Translations under genes and position numbers: made by a program
Assembly (NCBI GenBank): GCA_001939145.1
Contig: LSRX01000507.1
Location: forward strand, 59,492-123,491
From: Symbiodinium microadriaticum
Lineage: Eukaryota; Sar; Dinophyceae; Suessiales; Symbiodiniaceae
Length of the DNA: 64,000 nt
Reading direction: 5' to 3'
The notes under the pieces: generated by a model
Databases searched by the model: none
What the model was told of the DNA's origin: nothing
What the model saw: the letters and a program-made list of their open reading frames with translations, nothing else
In this document: piece after piece, positions 14,701-24,649 of the stretch
Layout: every line of letters starts with the position of its first letter
Position numbering within the stretch: the first letter of the stretch is position 1

Positions 14701-17052
14701 GATCTACAATTCAGAAGTCGCTGACACGATTGAAGTTGAAGTTGAAGTGTCTTAGGGAATTGGGGCCAGGGCTTCACGTGCCTTGCTCTTGCTGAGGATA
14801 AACAGAAACGTACTCCTGTGGGTTGGCAGTATATGCCGCTCGCTTGCCGGGATTATACAACGAGTACTACGACACTTGTGTGAGCACAGCTCCGCAGAGC
14901 TTTGTGGCCGGGCATGCCAACTGAATTTCTCCAAAGGTTCGGTGCCAGAATCCCAGACAGACTAGTCAAAATGATACATGCAGCCAAGCATCGCATGTTG
15001 GCTCCAATCTGCTTCGAGTGGTACTCGATGAGGTTCCTCGCGCCAGAATTTTCCCTCTAAAAAAAAACACTTTTGTTCTTTACAGGAGAGGGGGGCTTTC
15101 CTTCAGGGTCTTTGACGGATGTTGCCTGGTTTCCTGGTATTTTCCCAGGCCTGGGAGGTCATGCACGATCGCTTTAAAGGGATAAAGGGAATTGAGAGAT
15201 GCAAGGAGGATGTCCAGGTACGACAGTACTGTCGTTTTACGGCTTCCGGGTTTGAGCAGGGCGTTTTCGGCTTCTCATTTAGATACCATTACCCAGGTCG
15301 GCACGTTAGGGCCGTGCACCGCCGATAAGATAGATACACCGAAGCCGCACATACAACGAATATCAGGAAGACCTGCGTCCGAAACTGAGCTCGTGTTAAC
15401 TCAAGACGACCAAGAGTTTGGAGTTGATCTACTAATATATTACATTGACGTATATGCGCATCTTCATAAATATCTGTTCGGTATAGGTTCAAAAAGTGAA
15501 ATTATGTATGTATGGATTTACGAGTATGTATGGATGTATGCATGCATGCATGCATGCATGCATGCATACGTTTATGTACGTACGTATGTTTATACATGTA
15601 TGTACACACCTACGCGTATGTGTATATATATATATATACATACGCGTATATATATATATATATACATACGTGTATATATATATATATATATATAATTATA
15701 ATTGTCGTTGGCTACGTAGCAAGGACCCAAACGCTCGGAACGAATCTCCGGCTCCTGTCAGCTTGGATCTCCGCCTGAAGATCATCGAAGTGTCCTTTGT
15801 CAGGCAACCATCGGTTTCTTAGCAGAAGTCGTCTTCGACGCTGTCGACGTCGTAGTATTACTACTGGTTCAGCAGCGGCAGCAGCAGTGGCTGAGTAAGG
15901 AGGAGGAGGAGGAGGATGACCCCCAGCCCCACCCCCACCCNNNNNNNNNNNNNNNNNNNNNNNNNNNNNNNNNNNNNNNNNNNNNNNNNNNNNNNNNNNN
16001 NNNNNNNNNNNNNNNNNNNNNNNNNNNNNNNNNNNNNNNNNNNNNNNNNNNACCACCACCACCACCACCACCACCACCACCACCACCACCACTGGCAGTA
16101 AAGGCAGTCATAGTAGTTGTAGAAATAGTTGTTGTCAAGTTGCTGAAGAAGCCGGATCCGCAGCGGTCATGACCATATGTGCCCTAACAGCAGCACGACG
16201 AATAAGAACCGTGAATTCGTGCACAGTGAAACTGTCGCCTCATTCATCACCGGCAACTTCATCACCAGCATCATCATGATCATCATTATGATCATCACAG
16301 TCACTATCCTCCTAGGCCTCCTCCTGGTCCTCCTCCTCCTCATCCTCCTCCTCATCATCATCAGAAGCAATGTCATCACGGCATGAGTCATCATTGTGAC
16401 AGCAAGCCGCGACACTGAGAGACGCAGTCTGTATACAACGGTTACCGAAGCCCCCACTTCCAGTATGAGCACCAGGTAGCGCTGGACGGCATTGCGTGTC
16501 GCTTCACCGAGCTCAATTAGCTCGTCCAGCTTCTCGCCTGCATTTCGACTTTCTTGGAAACATGTGTGTTTTGGGGAATTGGGCCAGGAGTTCAGACTCT
16601 AGGGTGCTAAATCTAAATGCCAAAGCCGAAACACGTCCGGGGCTTGGCATCTGCAAATGGCGGGCCATGGGTTGGTGGCTTTGAGTCACTTTGGGTTTTG
16701 CTCGAGGACTTTGCCGTGCTGGCTGAAGCCGTCAAAGGAAGTTGGCAGCTAAGTTTCAGAGTTGGAGTTTGGCCAGCAGGGATTCGGCTAGATAAGCTAC
16801 ACCACCTCAGGACTCTAAATGGGACCACCAGCGACCGAAAGGGACATGCTCTGCCTGTTCGGTAGCCTGGAAGCATGAGGGGCGTGGCATCGCTGTGCAG
16901 ACAAGTGGCCGCTCAGGCCAATTTGGTGGTCCGCAAAATCCTTCCTGCACATGAGAAAGGATGGTGGTGACGAAGACCACTACCATCCCGCCACGTCGGA
17001 TCAAAACCCCTCCTGCAAGGGCCCTGGTCCAAAGATAGCTGTCATCACCCAT
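8655..17052 (-). CDS. Coiled-coil protein with C-terminal OmpA-like domain
   Basis: A multi-exon gene. The 5' part encodes charged heptad-rich helices. The 3' part is an OmpA-like domain: LLRPINFKRKNMNDPPTAEF, EILTDLCELWQMFK, (EG)HTKDIGVGTDEFWQSVANSR, then GVDLSQVAAVGKPGKTG joined to LNKAALVISFDLFPDLD and TGA. OmpA-like domains bind peptidoglycan in bacteria, but eukaryotic alveolate copies with the EGHTK and DEFW signatures have no settled function. At least two linking exons of the domain are missing. The start is uncertain; an open frame with Met at 17052 is a candidate. Family call secure, full model not. Confidence 0.75.
9442..9496 (-). CDS. OmpA-like domain exon: GKPGKT
   Basis: 18 codons plus one base, VMGVDLSQVAAVGKPGKT. 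Acceptor TTCCCAG|G, donor ACAG|GTTCGC. The split codon gives Gly with the last exon (GKPGKTG-LNKA), the normal end of these domains. Confidence 0.85.
10450..10522 (-). CDS. OmpA-like domain exon 3: EGHT motif
   Basis: Reads (G)HTKDIGVGTDEFWQSVANSR then ATR. The GHT...N-x-R-A core is the ligand-binding signature of OmpA domains. Acceptor CGAAG|G; donor CA|GTGCAT. Confidence 0.85.
10706..10747 (-). CDS. OmpA-like domain exon 2
   Basis: 14 codons, EILTDLCELWQMFK, the helix after the first strand of the OmpA fold. Splice sites CCCAAG|G and AAG|GTCTCC. The frame stays open past the donor (VSIVTGPIVRAEG). Confidence 0.75.
11353..11441 (-). CDS. OmpA-like domain exon 1
   Basis: Two bases plus 29 codons: VVLLRPINFKRKNMNDPPTA then EFENEKEAL. 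I-x-F followed by PPTAEF is the start of alveolate-type OmpA domains. Donor TTG|GTGCCT, phase 0 into EILTDL. Confidence 0.8.
11501..11576 (-). CDS. OmpA-domain gene exon preceding the domain
   Basis: 25 codons, VSEIQRRGNLDINLNNGASG then QSADF plus one base. Acceptor GACCAG|G, strong donor T|GTAGGT. The split codon becomes Tyr with the next exon. Confidence 0.7.
12188..12242 (-). CDS. OmpA-domain gene exon (frame uncertain)
   Basis: After GTCACAG|G, the preferred frame reads MEMPEQPTLLQQLHKAI with donor CCT|GTGGGC. Two other frames reach a strong donor AAG|GTAGGC at 12174. Exon likely; frame unsettled. Confidence 0.4.
12425..12497 (-). CDS. OmpA-domain gene exon
   Basis: Reads RLSNKDVGEAVEKILARPFD then THS with split codons at both ends. 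Donor AT|GTTTCG. The frame is open further upstream (WEQQQA). Confidence 0.6.
12646..12771 (-). CDS. OmpA-domain gene exon: helical segment
   Basis: 42 codons including LCHLYGMLNRFAHAVLRDSE and FRSCLQECHITKQN. A second frame over the right half (DIDDLNRKFDARDLDDTTKS, from a CAG|G acceptor at 12814) is also open and coil-like. One of the two is the real exon; the first is preferred for its longer helix. Confidence 0.55.
13104..13177 (-). CDS. OmpA-domain gene exon: coiled coil
   Basis: Reads YKSEMESELTRLQDEMTAGL then QEAS, ending at the consensus donor A|GTGAGT. The open frame extends upstream (RKSTMHLLR) to about 13,205, so an earlier acceptor is possible. Confidence 0.75.
13863..13905 (-). 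CDS. OmpA-domain gene exon: coiled coil
   Basis: 43 nt reading EHNQAERAKLERQL plus one base, ending at the strong donor A|GTGAGA. Acceptor AATGAG|G. Confidence 0.7.
14020..14106 (-). CDS. OmpA-domain gene exon: coiled coil
   Basis: 29 codons, DRARAEANNAVARVQSLQEM then LRQELCCLG. Acceptor CTTGTTGTCCAG|G is strong; donor GGA|GTTTGG. Heptad pattern evident. Confidence 0.75.
14484..14600 (-). CDS. OmpA-domain gene exon: coiled coil
   Basis: 39 codons including SIEENKGRIMSNQQLIRDEQ. Acceptor ATCCCAG|G, donor AGG|GTGCAC in phase 0, matching the next exon. An alternative donor at 14465 would add six codons but change the phase. Confidence 0.7.
15149..15217 (+). CDS. Plus-strand exon-like segment
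   Basis: 23 codons, AWEVMHDRFKGIKGIERCKE then DVQ, between a strong acceptor (TATTTTCCCAG|G) and donor CAG|GTACGA, on the strand opposite to all other exons. It lies inside an intron of the OmpA-domain gene. No partner exon was secured. Confidence 0.35.
15218..16450. other. Microsatellites and assembly gap
   Basis: (TGCA)n at 15538-15567, (TA)n blocks 15620-15695, GGA run at 15899-15914, 111 unknown bases at 15941-16051 followed by (ACC)n to 16092, then ATC/CTC triplet runs 16255-16370. The gap sits inside a triplet repeat, so its length is unreliable. Confidence 0.9.
16458..16537 (-). CDS. OmpA-domain gene exon: helix
   Basis: Two bases plus 26 codons including EKLDELIELGEATRNAVQRY. A strongly helical, charged sequence between TGCAG|G and GAA|GTGGGG. 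Confidence 0.65.
16871..17052 (-). CDS. Possible first exon(s) of the OmpA-domain gene
   Basis: An open frame starts MGDDSYLWTRALAGGVLIRR with a following hydrophobic stretch, and continues through an internal AG|G (EGFCGPPNWPERPLVCTAM) to a possible GC donor at CAG|GCTACC. A second frame over the 3' half is also open, so the frame is not certain. Confidence 0.3.
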
Positions 17053-17374
17053 ATTTATTCATGTCGGAGAAAAGAATATCAGTCCGGGGTCTAAGTTGTA
17101 CACAGAAACAGGAAGTGCTCCGGCATAGGCCAAGGAGCCACACCACTGTATTCTGCGAGTGACAGCTCCAGAGCAGCAGTCATCGTAATCGTAGTGGCAG
17201 CGGCAGTAGTGCTTGCTATAAGCCAGCAGCTGCAGGAGCAGGCGTATTGGCAAGCAGCAGCAGTTTCTGTGGTCGTCATGCTCATCATGGTTCAAGTGCT
17301 GGTGGGCGCATGTGTCGCGCTACGATGACGAGTGCTGTACGGCGCTGTACTTCCTACCACGACTACTGCGATCA

Positions 17375-17616
17375 ACTCCACCTCCACCTCCACCACCACC
17401 ACCACCGCCACCACCACCACCACCACCACCACCACCACCACCACGACCACGAAAGGACACTTCAGGTGCTGTCACTACGACGTATCGTGTGCGAGTGCTT
17501 GGTCATGCTGGTGATGCGACTTTTGTCTTGAAAGGTCATCTACAGTCATCTACAGATGATAACTGTAATGCCTAAACTAGCTTGATCGAGACAATCCGCC
17601 TATTTTCAGAAAGACA

Positions 17617-17648
<32 letters not shown>

Positions 17649-17650
17649 GT
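17375..17650. repeat. (ACC)n and (CA)n microsatellites
   Basis: Triplet run at 17380-17445 and CA run at 17611-17648, between the OmpA-domain gene and the 3' end of coiled-coil gene 2. Confidence 0.95.
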
Positions 17651-17915
17651 TACTCTCTGAATTCTACCAGACCAACTGCCAGAATCCCTAAACCCTCAAG
17701 CCCTCGAGTAGATGATGAGAAAAGCCATAAGGTATCCTAATGGAAGCGGCTAGAACAACACTCCCGCACATGAAGACATCAATACCCCAACACCTGCTCA
17801 CACAGCCCTGAACGTCTAAACACCCGACACCATCCGACACGCGACTGGTAACACACTGAAGCCCTCGACAACCGTCCTATTCTGCAAGGTCAAAGAGACC
17901 ATCGTCGTAGAATTC

Positions 17916-18141
17916 TCATGCAGGCGAGTCAGCTGCTCCCTTGGCTGCGAAGAATTGCCGGAGGCTCATGCCCGAAGAGAAGCGCTGCTGGTCTCTTGAT
18001 TCCAGCTTGTTTCGGTGGTCATCCCTGTGGTAGTTTGCGAAATCTCGAGTCTCAAAGGGCGGTAGAGGGGGCTGACGATTTGGAAACAGATTCCTTGGTT
18101 TCTGCTTCTCTTCGAGGCGAGTCTCGTGGTTTGTCGCCAAC
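17916..18141 (-). CDS. Coiled-coil gene 2 terminal exon
   Basis: One base plus 74 codons and TGA. Contains NHETRLEEKQKPRNLFPNRQ, FANYHRDDHRNKLESRDQQR and the end MSLRQFFAAKGAADSPA. Acceptor AGTCCAG|G. One of the longest exons in the window. Confidence 0.7.
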
Positions 18142-19548
18142 CTGGACTAGGGCTCAAAGCACATTTGCTACTTACCACTTCGAAAGTTCGAAAGCTAGAA
18201 TCCAGGATCCAAGCTTCGCTGATTGGCATTCCCTCGACTCAGAACCCACGCGTGGACTGGGGTTGTGAATTTGGCCCTGGCCCCACAACTTTCATTCTCC
18301 GATTCGCTTGACATTGACGGGCGGACCTTTGAGAACCGATGCTTCCTCTTTGACGGATCATTTAGCTGACTTAGTTGCTCGGATATGTTTGGGTGAATAC
18401 TAGTTCCTGCCTCACTAGGACCCATGAGCCTCTAGAACCTTGCAGCAGGGTCGGGGCATTGATGGCCGTTCTATAGTGGGTGTTGGGAGGGGCCTGTCAT
18501 GGTGGATGATACGAGGCACTCTCCAAACTCTCTATCCTAAACCGAAGCTCTAGAACCCCACAAACCCCCACACAGTCAGCCAAAGTCCGACAACTCTGTG
18601 GGTACCTCTCCTGCATTTAGTTTCCACAATAGCTCCCTATTTTAGCCCAAACAGCCTCGAAACCCTCAGGACCCTCGGAACCTCCCTCATCTCCTTCCCG
18701 TAGGTAAACCCCTGAACGTTGGGCTCAGGCTCTGAGGTTTCGTCTGTGCGGTTTGGGGTCTGGGGTGGTGGAAAGCCTTGCTGTCTACCCGACTCTGAGG
18801 ATAGAATCTTCGGCAGCAAATGACACCTCAAGTTCATTCGTGGTGCTTGCCTCTCCTACGATGCATGAGCTGTTCAGGCAGCATTTGCCACAGCTGCTAC
18901 GGCATCTCGTGGATGAGAGTGCTTACAGTCAAGCTTCCGCAGCGTGGCCACTTCGGCAGACACGATGTCGCGCACATCCTCAGTCGAGTACAGAGCGGGC
19001 CTTCTACATCTGGTAGCTACGCAAAAAAAACAATTCTTAATTTAACACAGAAACATGTATCTTAAACCATGAGAAGTAGCCTCTGTAGTTCCAGGTACAT
19101 GCTTTAGTTGAAGGGTGTTGGGCTCGCTGGGAACAAGAAAGTCTAGTCGGCTGTCGACCGCGCTTCGGGCAGAGATCTATCAGACAACCTACCTATCTAT
19201 CTATCTATCTATCTATCTATCGATCTCGATATATCTATGTCCAACTATCTATTTACGTATCTACCTACCTATCTATCTATCCATCTATCTATGTATCAAC
19301 CTCTATCTCTGTCTCTCTCTCTATATATTTATTAGCACACCTATATCTATCGGTCTTCCTATCGATCTATCGATCGATCTATCTATCTATCTCTGTGTGT
19401 GAACTGATGTGTCTACGGGCCTGTGCATGTATGCTAATCTACATGTGTAGGTGCAGGCATACATGCATGCATGCATGCATGCATGCATTCATACATACAC
19501 ACATGCATACAAACATACATACATACTTACTTACTTACATACTTACAT

Positions 19549-19579
<31 letters not shown>

Positions 19580-20223
19580 TGGATGCACACATCTATTAAT
19601 GTACCAAACTATAAGTTTGCATGTGTGCATACAAACTTGCTTGAACTGAGTCAGCCAATCTTTACCCTAAACCCATAAGCCTACATAGGTACTTAAATTA
19701 AACCACCGTGCATTCCCATGTGAGACAAGGTGACTTGCTGCAGACTGCTTCTCACCTTCCCCACCGCCACATCCATGAGGCTGGACATTTCGGACACCGG
19801 CGAGACCTGGCTTGACGCGGTACAGGAAGTAGGGAAGCCAGGGCTTCATGAAGGCTTCGGCTTCAAGCTTTAGGGCTTATGGTGCATCGTCGATAATGCC
19901 TGCTAGATCGACATGGCGACGCATCAGACGAGCATCTCGGAAGGCAAAGCCGCTGGAAATGGAGCCTGGAGCCTGGGGCCTCTCTGGCTCACTGTACAGG
20001 TGAGTCATGCCCTGACTCGAGAAGCGAGGTCGGTCCCAAACCCACACAGACTAAGGTTCCTCGGCAACCGCTTCAAAAAGGTATCGCCTCCTTCCGTTAT
20101 AAGTTATATACCACGGAATCACCAAACCCATAAGGGAGCTCGGACAACCAACAAAACTCCAAGCACTGAACTTCCTAACACCCGTCAAGCTGAACCGTAA
20201 CAATACACCACTAGTACACCAGT

Positions 20224-20254
<31 letters not shown>

Positions 20255-23200
20255 CTACTACTACTACTACTACTACTGCTACTGCTACTGCTACTGCTAC
20301 TACTGCTACTGCTACTGCTACTACAGCTACTAAACAACGAACCCACTAAGCCCCGAAGTGCCAGCCAAGAGGCTGCAGATGTCAATTCCTTCAGGTCCTT
20401 GCTCCAGCCCCGGCGGCTTCTTTCGTAGGGTTTTGAAAGGGGTGTCTAGGGCTTACAGAGTTTCGAAGGGTTCGTCAAAAAAGGGTTGAGGGCTAGGCCT
20501 AGTTAGTTGGGGTCCTCTACGCAAATATACCGTTGATGATACATCTGTTGGAGTTCAAGAACAGTCAGCGTCATTCAGGGATGCTGTTTCTGTGCAGCTC
20601 CATCAGGTCCTCCCGCACGGGTCTCAGAGCCTTAGAGCGTTAGGGTTTAGGGTTTGGGACAGGGTCCCGAACAAATTAGCCAGGGCTTTAGGGTACCGGT
20701 AGGGTTGTTGTAGACAAGCGTATGGCCTCAATCAAGATCGTTGTGCTCAAGGGCATAACTTCCGACAAACCTTCCAAGCACTGTACATTATGAGGAAACA
20801 AAAAATGGGGACCCACACAATCCCAGATAGTAGGGCCCTTTGTCACGATTTCATAGGATCCCGATCCGCAGGATCCTCGTCATAAGGATTCCTGAAAAGA
20901 GCATTCTGGACAAGTGTCCCCACATTTGAAGAAGCTGTTCTTGAGACCTTTATAAAAACATCAAACTTTGAAACCTCGGAAAACCGCTGACGAGTCCCTA
21001 CAGAAACCCGCACCCGCTTGGCGCCAGGTCCTTCCGCACCTGGGCAGTTTCATATTCCAGACTGCGCAGCGTCTGGTGGAAACTTCTCCTGGGTGATCAA
21101 TGATGCGCGTTGATGCTTCGAATGCTACGACCTCGGGACAGAACTATTGAGTCAACTATTGAGTCTGTTACAACTAAGTGTCTTCCATGAGCCTCACTCG
21201 TTCCATTCTAAGATGTAATGGGCATACGATTGCGCATTTTGCTTGTGAACTCTGCTCTCTTCGCTTCCGGAGCCTTCCAAGCAAGACACCCAAACCATGA
21301 AAGGGCTGCGCTGGGCTGACGCGGCCGCAACGAAGGGATTAAGAAGTTTGGGGATGGGGTTTGTACGTGTGTGTGTGTGTGTGGGTAGTTCACGGTTCAC
21401 ACGACAGGACAGGCATTGCTGGGCTAGACGGCTTCAAGGTTCTTACGGTGGGAGAGCTCGAGGTTGCTGTCATCTCCACTTTCCCTGACCCCGAACCGGC
21501 AAGTCTGGGCCCCCGGTTTTCAGGCCCTCGCCTTCAACGACCAGGCCCAATTGAAGTTCATTGTCCTGTAGTTGTACATGATAGGCTATTGCAATCCGAA
21601 GTGTCTCTAAAGTTCTCAACTATGTCAGATGCTCTTTTGACCTCGAACAGATGGGCGATGGGGGATAATATCAGGGAGGTAAGTACAACCCAACTATGAT
21701 CTCGGCAACAGCACTGGCAGACTTACGGCTAAGCTACACTGCAAACCTCCACATCGGGATGTTAACCCAAGGATGTTACGGGTGCAGACGGGCGGCAGAT
21801 GGCCAAACTCGCGCAAGAGATTGTCAAACTTCCCAGCGAAACTGAGCCCGGTGCTTCGGCGTTTACAGGTTGGGGTTCGGACAGAGTTTGAAGGAAAGGG
21901 CTATGTTGCTTCATCGGTGCTTGGCCGGTCAAACAAACAGACCTTTCTCCGTCCAATGTGCTTGCAAACACTCGGGCGCCTCTAAGTGGGCTTCCGAGTC
22001 AGGGTTCAGGCTCACCGGGATCTCGAGCATTTACTACTCGTTCATGTTGGAGGTTTATGGCATACGGCACGTGTGTGGAAAGCTGCGACATGAACAAGTT
22101 CGTCCTGCAGCTCCAAGCATTCTCAGACGGATCTGTTGTCCCTCCAAATGCAAGCCCGTCGCGCGCCCGTAGCCACCTGGCTGGATCTGTGGAACTCTCG
22201 GGACATGACGAATTTCCAGACTTGCCCCCGCATTCTAAGTATCGGATGGAGGGCTCATCAGAACTACGAACCCTACGACATGCAGAATCTGGATGTTGCA
22301 AGACCGACATCCACTGTGACTCGAATGAAAGTGCCAAGTATCGGGTCAAATGCATGGCGATCGCAGGTGTCTTCGTTACTATCATTGCTGTTGTCACCGG
22401 TACTTCTTTTGAGTTATCATGTGCAACTGGCATTGTTAACACGAGGAGACCGAAACTGGGCAAAGATGACTTTCTACATAGCTTCGAGATTGCAAAGACA
22501 CAAATTGCATCCGCGCAGAGCCGTGTGCCAATGCAAGGACAGGGAAGCATCGGCGCACCCCCTACAATGCCCTACGCAAGTCTGAAGCTTCGCTGCTCCC
22601 CGCCGTCCTCGAGCTGTCGTTGCCGAAGCTCTGCATTCAGCCTCAGAAGCTCCTGCCAGAACCCTGAGCTCTCTGTAGGGTCTTTGGGTGCATTGATGTG
22701 GGCTTCATAGGAGTGTATGTTCATGTGAGCTTCGATCCCCACGGGAAAAGAACAGGGACTGACACATGCGACTCATCACTGGATGTTTGAACAACATCTG
22801 ATGAAACCCTGACAAGCCTGATCAAACCCGAAAGAACTCTTAACACAACCCTCAAAACCGCCCCCTAAGCTCCGAAGCTAAAGGCTTTCCCGTTACTAAG
22901 TCCTCGCAGTGGAGCCTTAAGCGATCCACTTCTCCGCTTTCGCTGCTTGGGCCTTGGCTGCAAGGGCCGGGTCCAGGGTTCTCAACATTGAAAGGGTGCT
23001 TTGAATGGCATCTTTAAATGGTGCTTGAAAGGGTGTTATAGAAGGCTTACTGCAAAAAGGGCTCTTATGAGGGTTTTCTACGGCCCTAGCAACTAGAACA
23101 GCCCTAAAGAACAGCATTGCCAGTTGTCTATATCTTTATGGGGCTTCAGAGGCATAAGAAGGCTGTATAAGGGTGTTCTGGAGCTTTAGGGGCTTGGGGT

Positions 23201-24132
23201 CTGGAGGCTTTGGCGGCGCAGGGTCTAAGGGTTCAGGTCATGAGAAATCGTAGTTCTGAAAGCAACGAGGAATTTAAGACTACCTCATGCAACTAGTATA
23301 AATAAACGCTGCACCAACAGCTGCTGCTCCTAGCCTTCCGCATACTGCCTCGACGCGGATCGTGGTCACGACATAAAATCAAAACCCTGGTTGCGACGAT
23401 TGCCTGGGTGACCAAGTTCATGGGCTGGTTTTGTGGTGCTGAATCTCGCCGCGAGGCCTAGAGTCTGAGCTCTCGCTTTGAAAGGTCTTCGGGCTCAAGG
23501 CTATGTAAACAACTCCTGGAAATTGCGTTAAAGTTAGGATCGGCACTCCAACCCCGTATTCATCACGGGTCTACCTACCTTGAACCAAAAACCGGAAGCA
23601 CACGCCCAGGGACTTTGCTCTGCTGGCGCCTGCGCTTCTTCAGCCGCACTGACGGTCTTCGCACGCCCTACCAAAGCCTTGCAAGGTCCCGGCTGGTGCA
23701 AAGGAAAGAACGCATCCCAAATGACAGCTATAATTTCTTCCTGAATAATCCGTAGTTGTCTCTTCAGCACCCTATCGAATCAAACCCTTTTCAACCATGT
23801 AGGCCATTATAGTGCTTCAACCCAGATTGGGGGGCGACTCGAGCTCACTATATTGCTGTTTTCGGGGGGAGGAATCATGTTCAATTCATAACATCCAGCA
23901 CAATTCAAGCCTAAGTTCAGGACACCGCCCCTGGACACGGAAGCGGCGCTGCAGCGAGTGTTGGGTTAAGGGTTTTGGAGATTTGGGTTCAGGCTTGGGG
24001 TGTTGTGGTTGTTCTCAGACTGAGGTTTGCTCGAGGTCGAATGTTCGCAGCTTGATGAAACCCTGTCATTGCGTCAAAGTATCCGTGCATTTGCGCTTAT
24101 GGGCATGGATGTATGTATGTATGTATGAACGA

Positions 24133-24165
<33 letters not shown>

Positions 24166-24644
24166 TGTATGTACGTAGGTATAGGTACTGTAGGTAATCA
24201 GGTAGGTATACTGCAGGTAGGTTTGTAATTATGTCTAGGTCTGGGTATGTATGTCTGTAAGGTCTGCCTGTATGTCCATAGGTACGTGTTGGTGGTTTTC
24301 AATCTTCCTGGCTGCCTGTCGTAGGATTCGCACTCAACCGATTCCCGCACCCGAAAACCGAACTGCTGATTCGCTGAGGTCTTGAAACATGTATCAGGTC
24401 ATGACGATCCCAACTTGCTCAGAATGGAAATTAAACCACATAGGCCATCAGGCCCTAAACCCGGAAGTCCCCAACAACCCTGAACCAACAGCCCTTAACC
24501 AAACACCGTAACCCCACCAACCGAAAACCCTCCGTTTAAAACAAAACAAGAATACCCTTAGATTGTTTTCCGAACCTCACTCTTCAGCCCAGTCCAATCA
24601 TCCTCCGATGCCTGGCGGGCCTTGGCTTGCCGCACGTGTGTTCG
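17916..24644 (-). CDS. Coiled-coil protein of unknown function, multi-exon
   Basis: A gene of many short exons with charged helical sequence throughout, ending in TGA at 17,916. Recognisable exons are listed separately. The C-terminus is basic, polar and Pro-rich (RNLFPNRQPPLPPFETRDF). No catalytic motif was recognised. It lies between the OmpA-domain gene and the PPR-like exons on the same strand. The 5' limit is unknown and may be beyond 24.65 kb. Coding nature is well supported by repeated agreement of frame, helix pattern and splice signals; function is not assignable. Confidence 0.6.
18250..18420 (-). CDS. Coiled-coil gene 2 penultimate exon
   Basis: Open frame including SIHPNISEQLSQLNDPSKRK and RPSMSSESENESCGARAKF. 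Donor GC|GTGGGT makes the split Ala codon required by the last exon. The acceptor is not resolved. Confidence 0.5.
18927..18978 (-). CDS. Coiled-coil gene 2 exon
   Basis: 17 codons, DVRDIVSAEVATLRKLD, plus one base at the consensus donor T|GTAAGC. Acceptor ACTGAG|G. Confidence 0.7.
19190..19580. repeat. Compound tetranucleotide microsatellite
   Basis: (CTAT)n 19190-19395, (GCAT)n 19462-19490, (CATA)n 19495-19548 and (ACAG)n 19550-19578, in an intron of coiled-coil gene 2. Confidence 0.95.
19756..19806 (-). CDS. Coiled-coil gene 2 exon
   Basis: 17 codons, VSPVSEMSSLMDVAVGK, between AGCCAG|G and the strong donor AAG|GTGAGA. Flanked by CCCTAAA-like sequence on the left and TTTAGGG-like on the right. 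Confidence 0.6.
19913..19972 (-). CDS. Coiled-coil gene 2 exon (tentative)
   Basis: 20 codons, APGSISSGFAFRDARLMRRH. Acceptor CCCCAG|G, donor CAT|GTCGAT. The opposite strand also shows a consensus donor (CAG|GTGAGT at 19999), so strand is not fully settled. Confidence 0.4.
20220..20332. repeat. Triplet repeat (AAC)n-(TAC)n-(TGC/TAC)n
   Basis: About 110 bp of triplets. The poly-Ser and poly-Leu frames across it are artefacts. Confidence 0.95.
20585..20630 (-). CDS. Coiled-coil gene 2 exon (tentative)
   Basis: 15 codons, ALRPVREDLMELHRN, with acceptor CTAAG|G and a GC donor. Helical; splice ends uncertain. Confidence 0.5.
21040..21088 (-). CDS. Coiled-coil gene 2 exon
   Basis: Reads RSFHQTLRSLEYETAQ, coiled coil. 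Acceptor ACCCAG|G, donor CAG|GTGCGG. The frame continues past the donor (VRKDLA). Confidence 0.6.
21228..21273 (-). CDS. Coiled-coil gene 2 exon
   Basis: 15 codons, APEAKRAEFTSKMRN, plus one base at the good donor C|GTATGC. Acceptor TGGAAG|G. Confidence 0.6.
22071..22121 (-). CDS. Coiled-coil gene 2 exon (tentative)
   Basis: Reads CLELQDELVHVAAFHT, helical. Several acceptors are possible (CTGAG|A or CTGCAG|G at 22104); donor C|GTGCCG. Confidence 0.4.
22576..22652 (-). CDS. Coiled-coil gene 2 exon
   Basis: 25 codons, ELLRLNAELRQRQLEDGGEQ then RSFRL, a clear coiled coil. Acceptor TGGCAG|G, donor GC|GTAGGG. Confidence 0.7.
22930..22957 (-). CDS. Coiled-coil gene 2 exon (tentative)
   Basis: Ala/Lys-rich helix (KAQAAKAE) between TTGCAG| and AA|GTGGAT. 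The frame is open on both sides (ALAAKAQAAKAEKWIA). Confidence 0.4.
23579..23677 (-). CDS. Coiled-coil gene 2 exon
   Basis: 33 codons including ALVGRAKTVSAAEEAQAPAE, ending at the strong donor AAG|GTAGGT. Acceptor TGCAAG|G, or CAG|G at 23740, which would add EEIIAVIWDAFFPLHQPGPC. Confidence 0.65.
24576..24644 (-). CDS. Coiled-coil gene 2 exon
   Basis: 23 codons, RTHVRQAKARQASEDDWTGL then KSE. Donor GAG|GTTCGG; acceptor ACAAG|C. The left flank is a long CCCTAAA-like tract (about 24,435-24,540). Confidence 0.65.
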
Positions 24645-24649
24645 CTTGT

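Noticed and set aside
15496-15822. Cys/His/Tyr-rich frames over CATG and TATA repeats
   Set aside because: Microsatellite artefacts.
19190-19580. CRISPR-like regular repeats
   Set aside because: These are uninterrupted tetranucleotide microsatellites without spacers, in a eukaryotic intron.
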